DNA of 7,443 nt from Merdiplasma sp905207905. Lineage in GTDB: Bacteria; Bacillota; Clostridia; Lachnospirales; Lachnospiraceae. The notes beneath the pieces are model-generated. The model made no database searches and was not told where the DNA came from. It saw only the letters and a program-made list of their open reading frames with translations. The stretch's first letter is position 1. Every line of letters starts with the position of its first letter. Of the stretch, positions 4,406-7,443 are shown in pieces. The stretch is from NCBI GenBank assembly GCA_902475025.1, contig CABRXX010000094.1, positions 1-7,443 on the forward strand, read 5' to 3'. A program made the position numbers and the translations under genes.

Positions 4406-5734
4406 ATGTGGAAAAAATTTTGGATAACAGGTATTTGCTTGCCCCTGTGTCTGGCTGTGGCCATGCAGGCAGAGGCGGCAGAAAAAACAGAATTCAGATT
4501 AACAGGGGTGCAGACAGAGAAACAGCTTCCGCAGATATGGAAGGGGGAGGTTCGGGCGCAGTGGGCGGATGATCTGCCGGTGCGTCAGGCGGATCATCTG
4601 GAAGACTGGCAGGAGACAGCGGTTCAGGAGGCGGCAGACCAGAATGCTGTTGTCATAGAGACGCCTCACGGGCTGCTGATGGAGGCCTCCACCGGAACCG
4701 TACTCTATGAGAAGGGGGCGGATGAGAAAGTTCATCCGGCCAGTGTTACCAAGGTGATGACCATGCTGCTGATCATGGAAGCACTGGATCAGGGGAAAAT
4801 CGATCTCCAGGATCCTGTGGTTACCAGCGCCCACGCCAAGTCCATGGGAGGATCCCAGGTGTTCTTAGAGGAAGGGGAAACGCAGACTGTGGAAACCATG
4901 CTGAAATGTATTGTGATTGCATCAGGAAACGATGCAGCAGTGGCTATGGCGGAGCATCTGGCAGGCAGCGAGGAGGCGTTTGTTCAGAAGATGAATGAAA
5001 GGGCAGAGGAGCTTGGTATGAAAAACACTCATTTTGTGGATTGCTGCGGTCTTACAGACTCGGTGGAACATTATACCTCTGCCAGGGATGTGGCTCTCAT
5101 GTCCAGAGAGCTTCTGGTAAAGCATCCACAGATCACCCGTTATTCCAGCGTTTGGATGGAGGATATCTCCCATGTGACGGCCAAAGGCAGCAGTCCCTTT
5201 ACCCTTACGAATACCAATAAGCTGCTGCGCAGTTATGAAGGATGTGATGGACTGAAAACGGGCAGCACCAGTTTGGCAAAATATTGTCTTTCTTCCACCG
5301 CTGTGAGAAACGGAATTCGTCTGATCAGTGTGGTGATGACTTCGCCGGATTCCAAGACCCGGTTCCGCAATGCCTCCCAGCTGTTGAATTACGGATTTGC
5401 CGTGTGCAGCCTTTACCGGGATCTTCACCAGGAGACTGCCCTGCCGCTGGTACCTGTGGCAGGAGGGAAGAAGGGGGAGATCTGCTGCGAATATGAGGGC
5501 GCGTTTACATACTTAAGCACAGCTGCTGAGGATTTTTCGAAAATCACCACACAGATCAAGTGGGGAGAGAATCTTCGGGCGCCGGTGGAAAAAGGAGCAG
5601 TTCTGGGAGAACAGATCTATTATCTGGGGGAGAAAAAGCTGGGAAGCTGCAGGATACTGGCGGCGGAGTCAGTGGAAAAAGCGGGATTTTCGGATTATTT
5701 GAAAATGGTTTGGGAGGAATATCTTCCGGCGTAA
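4406..5734 (+). CDS. Secreted D-alanyl-D-alanine carboxypeptidase (peptidase S11, low-molecular-weight PBP)
   Basis: The 442-aa exported serine enzyme removes the terminal D-Ala from peptidoglycan stem peptides, limiting cross-linking. The start at 4406 opens a clean signal peptide: KK at 3-4, hydrophobic 5-20, probable cleavage near AEA-A (22-25). An upstream ATG (4388) in the same frame lies in the terminator stem without an SD. Active-site motifs are all present: S113-x-x-K116 (PASVTKVMTM), S173-G-N175 (IVIASGNDAA) and K284-T-G286 (DGLKTGSTS). Residues from about 345 resemble the beta-rich C-terminal domain of PBP5-like enzymes, and the end (KAGFSDYLKMVWEEYL) could be an amphipathic membrane anchor. 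It resembles DacA/DacF-type proteins; whether it is the vegetative or a sporulation paralogue cannot be decided. The acidic/glutamine-rich stretch 26-80 before the catalytic domain is longer than in many relatives. Confidence 0.94.
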   Translation: MWKKFWITGICLPLCLAVAMQAEAAEKTEFRLTGVQTEKQLPQIWKGEVRAQWADDLPVRQADHLEDWQETAVQEAADQNAVVIETPHGLLMEASTGTVLYEKGADEKVHPASVTKVMTMLLIMEALDQGKIDLQDPVVTSAHAKSMGGSQVFLEEGETQTVETMLKCIVIASGNDAAVAMAEHLAGSEEAFVQKMNERAEELGMKNTHFVDCCGLTDSVEHYTSARDVALMSRELLVKHPQITRYSSVWMEDISHVTAKGSSPFTLTNTNKLLRSYEGCDGLKTGSTSLAKYCLSSTAVRNGIRLISVVMTSPDSKTRFRNASQLLNYGFAVCSLYRDLHQETALPLVPVAGGKKGEICCEYEGAFTYLSTAAEDFSKITTQIKWGENLRAPVEKGAVLGEQIYYLGEKKLGSCRILAAESVEKAGFSDYLKMVWEEYLPA

Positions 5735-5766
5735 GCGGCCTGATTTACTACGGATGGGAATAAAGA

Positions 5767-5857
5767 GGCTGCTGCCAAAGAGAGGAGGAGACTTTTTTGC
5801 ACCTTGTTTTCGGTGTCAGAACGCAGTCCCGTCCTGCTTGGCAGCAGCCCTGTTTTT
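5767..5857 (+). terminator. Large-loop terminator between convergent genes
   Basis: GGCTGCTGCCAA (5767-5778) pairs perfectly with TTGGCAGCAGCC (5838-5849), and CTGTTTTT follows. The 59-nt loop holds a purine run AGAGGAGGAG (5781-5790), a T6 tract and a small CACC/GGTG hairpin (5800-5803, 5812-5815). Position after the carboxypeptidase stop supports a terminator for that gene; on the other strand the same stem could end the ABC-F transcript, though its U-run there is weaker. The loop is unusually long for a simple terminator, so the RNA may have a further role. Confidence 0.7.
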
Positions 5858-5885
5858 AATACTATGAAAAATTGCAGCCGGTGAA

Positions 5886-7443
5886 TTAATCTTCCAGGAT
5901 CACATCCTCGGTTTCCTCGGCGGTATAAACGGATCTCTTTCTTGCCATCTCATCACTTTCCAGATACTCGTCATAGGTGGTGATCTTGTCGATCATCTTG
6001 CCGTTTGGCAGGATTTCCATGATTCGGTTGGCGGTGGTCTGAACAATCTGATGGTCGCGGGAGGAGAAGATCATAACCCCCGGAAATTTGATCATGCCGT
6101 TGTTTAGGGCGGTGATGGATTCCATATCCAGGTGGTTGGTGGGCTCGTCAAAGAGCAGCACATTGGCTCCTGAGATCATCATCTTGGAGAGGAGGCAGCG
6201 CACCTTCTCTCCTCCGGAGAGAACACGCACCTTCTTAACGCCGTCATCTCCGGCAAAGAGCATCCGTCCCAAAAAGCCCCGGACATAAGTGGCGTCTTTG
6301 ATTTCGGAGAACTGGGTGAGCCAGTCGGCGATGGTCAGGTCATTGTCAAACTCCTGGGTGCTGTCCTTGGGGAAGTAAGCCTGGGAGGTGGTGACGCCCC
6401 ACTTGAAGGTGCCCTCGTCCGGCTCCATCTCTCCCATCAGAATTTTGAAGAAGGTGGTCTTTGCCAGCTCATTTCCGCCTACCAGAGCCACCTTGTCATT
6501 GTGGCCCAGGGTGAATGTGATGTCGTCCAGTACCTTTACTCCGTCAATGGTTTTGGAAAGATTTTCCACCATAAGCACCTCGTTTCCGATCTCGCGGTTG
6601 GGACGGAAGTCGATGTAGGGATACTTCCGGCTGGAGGGACGGATCTCATCCAGCTGGATTTTCTCCAGTGCCCGCTTTCTGGAAGTGGCCTGCTTGGATT
6701 TGGAAGCATTGGCGGAGAAGCGCTGGATAAATTCCTGCAGCTCCTTGATCTTTTCTTCCTTTTTCTTGTTGGCTTCCTTCATCTGCTTGATCATCAGCTG
6801 GCTGGACTCGTACCAGAAATCGTAGTTTCCGGCGTAGAGCTGGATCTTGCCGTAGTCAATGTCTGCGATCTGAGTGCAGACTTTATTTAAGAAGTACCGG
6901 TCATGGGAAACTACGATAACGGTATTGTCAAAGTTGATGAGAAATTCTTCCAGCCAGGCGATGGCATCCAGATCCAGATGGTTGGTAGGCTCGTCCAGAA
7001 GCAGAATATCCGGATTGCCAAACAGGGCTCTGGCCAGAAGTACCTTTACTTTTTCGTTTCCGTTCAGATCTTTCATGAGGGAAGCGTGGAGACTGGTGTC
7101 AATGCCCAGCCCGTTTAACAGGGTAGCTGCATCGGATTCTGCCTCCCAGCCGTTCATCTCTGCAAATTCTCCCTCTAGTTCGCTGGCGCGAATGCCGTCC
7201 TCGTCAGAAAAATCCGGTTTTGCATACAGGGCATCTTTTTCCTTCATAATATCGTAAAGGCGCTGATTGCCCATGATTACCGTATCCAGTACCGGAAATT
7301 CATCATACTTAAAGTGGTCCTGTTCCAGAACGGAAAGTCTCTGTCCGGGGGTGATGCTTATGGTGCCGTTGGTGGTGTCCAGTTTGCCGGAAAGAATTTT
7401 TAAGAAAGTAGATTTTCCGGCACCGTTGGCTCCAATCAGGCCG
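5886..7443 (-). CDS. ABC-F family ATPase, YkpA/YbiT type (5' end beyond window)
   Basis: The reading frame stays open from the stop at 5886 to the right edge, so 518 residues are visible and the N-terminus (roughly 20-40 residues) is missing; MGNQRLYD at 7274 is internal. Numbered from the edge: NBD1 Walker A GANGAGKST (4-12), NBD1 signature LNGNE (126-130), Walker B LLLDEP (147-152), H-loop H180; a charged linker with coiled-coil character at 213-276; NBD2 Walker A GGNELAKTT (322-330), signature LSGGE (408-412), Walker B LLFDEP (429-434), H464. There are no membrane segments. ABC-F proteins act on the ribosome near the E/P site rather than in transport. The QDHFKYDEF and WGVTTSQAYFPKD stretches fit the YkpA/YbiT group, which is usually housekeeping and not a resistance factor. 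The non-canonical NBD1 signature and NBD2 Walker A look like group features. It converges on the carboxypeptidase gene. Confidence 0.94.
   Translation of the reverse strand, partial: GLIGANGAGKSTFLKILSGKLDTTNGTISITPGQRLSVLEQDHFKYDEFPVLDTVIMGNQRLYDIMKEKDALYAKPDFSDEDGIRASELEGEFAEMNGWEAESDAATLLNGLGIDTSLHASLMKDLNGNEKVKVLLARALFGNPDILLLDEPTNHLDLDAIAWLEEFLINFDNTVIVVSHDRYFLNKVCTQIADIDYGKIQLYAGNYDFWYESSQLMIKQMKEANKKKEEKIKELQEFIQRFSANASKSKQATSRKRALEKIQLDEIRPSSRKYPYIDFRPNREIGNEVLMVENLSKTIDGVKVLDDITFTLGHNDKVALVGGNELAKTTFFKILMGEMEPDEGTFKWGVTTSQAYFPKDSTQEFDNDLTIADWLTQFSEIKDATYVRGFLGRMLFAGDDGVKKVRVLSGGEKVRCLLSKMMISGANVLLFDEPTNHLDMESITALNNGMIKFPGVMIFSSRDHQIVQTTANRIMEILPNGKMIDKITTYDEYLESDEMARKRSVYTAEETEDVILED

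Noticed and set aside
5886..7443. Antibiotic-resistance ABC-F protein
   Set aside because: The sequence style fits the YkpA/YbiT housekeeping group rather than the Vga, Msr, Lsa or OptrA resistance groups, and the context is core chromosome.

Overview
The window looks like the edge of a mobile or otherwise acquired segment joined to ordinary core chromosome of a low-to-mid GC Clostridia, most likely a Lachnospiraceae-type gut Firmicute. This rests on protein style, strong purine-rich Shine-Dalgarno (SD) sequences and U-tailed terminators. No taxonomic marker was searched, so the family assignment is inference.

Left part (1 to about 2400), accessory DNA. The window opens on the last codons of an unidentified gene and its terminator. 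A consensus sigma-A promoter (143-171) follows, overlapped by TATGT/ACATA half-sites about one helical turn apart. It drives a compact row of small genes: a 48-aa protein, a ribbon-helix-helix (RHH) DNA-binding protein, and a conserved-looking 64-aa protein. Between the first two lies RNA-level structure with competing pairings. From 920 to 1261 there is no convincing gene, but the DNA is rich in GC, short repeats and complementary arms. A hairpin (1262-1301) then guards an intact IS30-family DDE transposase (1319-2362).

Right part (about 2400 to 7443), core chromosome. Directly after the transposase comes the promoter and structured leader of rpsU (30S protein S21). It is followed by a two-HKD cardiolipin synthase, a secreted D-Ala-D-Ala carboxypeptidase, and, on the opposite strand, an ABC-F ATPase of the YkpA/YbiT type that runs off the right edge. 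Terminators separate rpsU, cls and the carboxypeptidase gene. The cls terminator is unusual because its U-tract touches the start codon of the carboxypeptidase gene. The cls and carboxypeptidase products both act on the cell envelope (membrane lipid and peptidoglycan); rpsU and the ABC-F protein both relate to the ribosome.

The observations most worth following are these: an IS30-type transposase lying at the accessory/core junction just upstream of a housekeeping promoter, with no clear nearby partner end, which raises the possibility of a larger element moved by this enzyme; the phased operator at 126-163 and its possible RHH regulator; the structured 920-1190 segment; and the terminator/start-codon overlap at 4355-4408.
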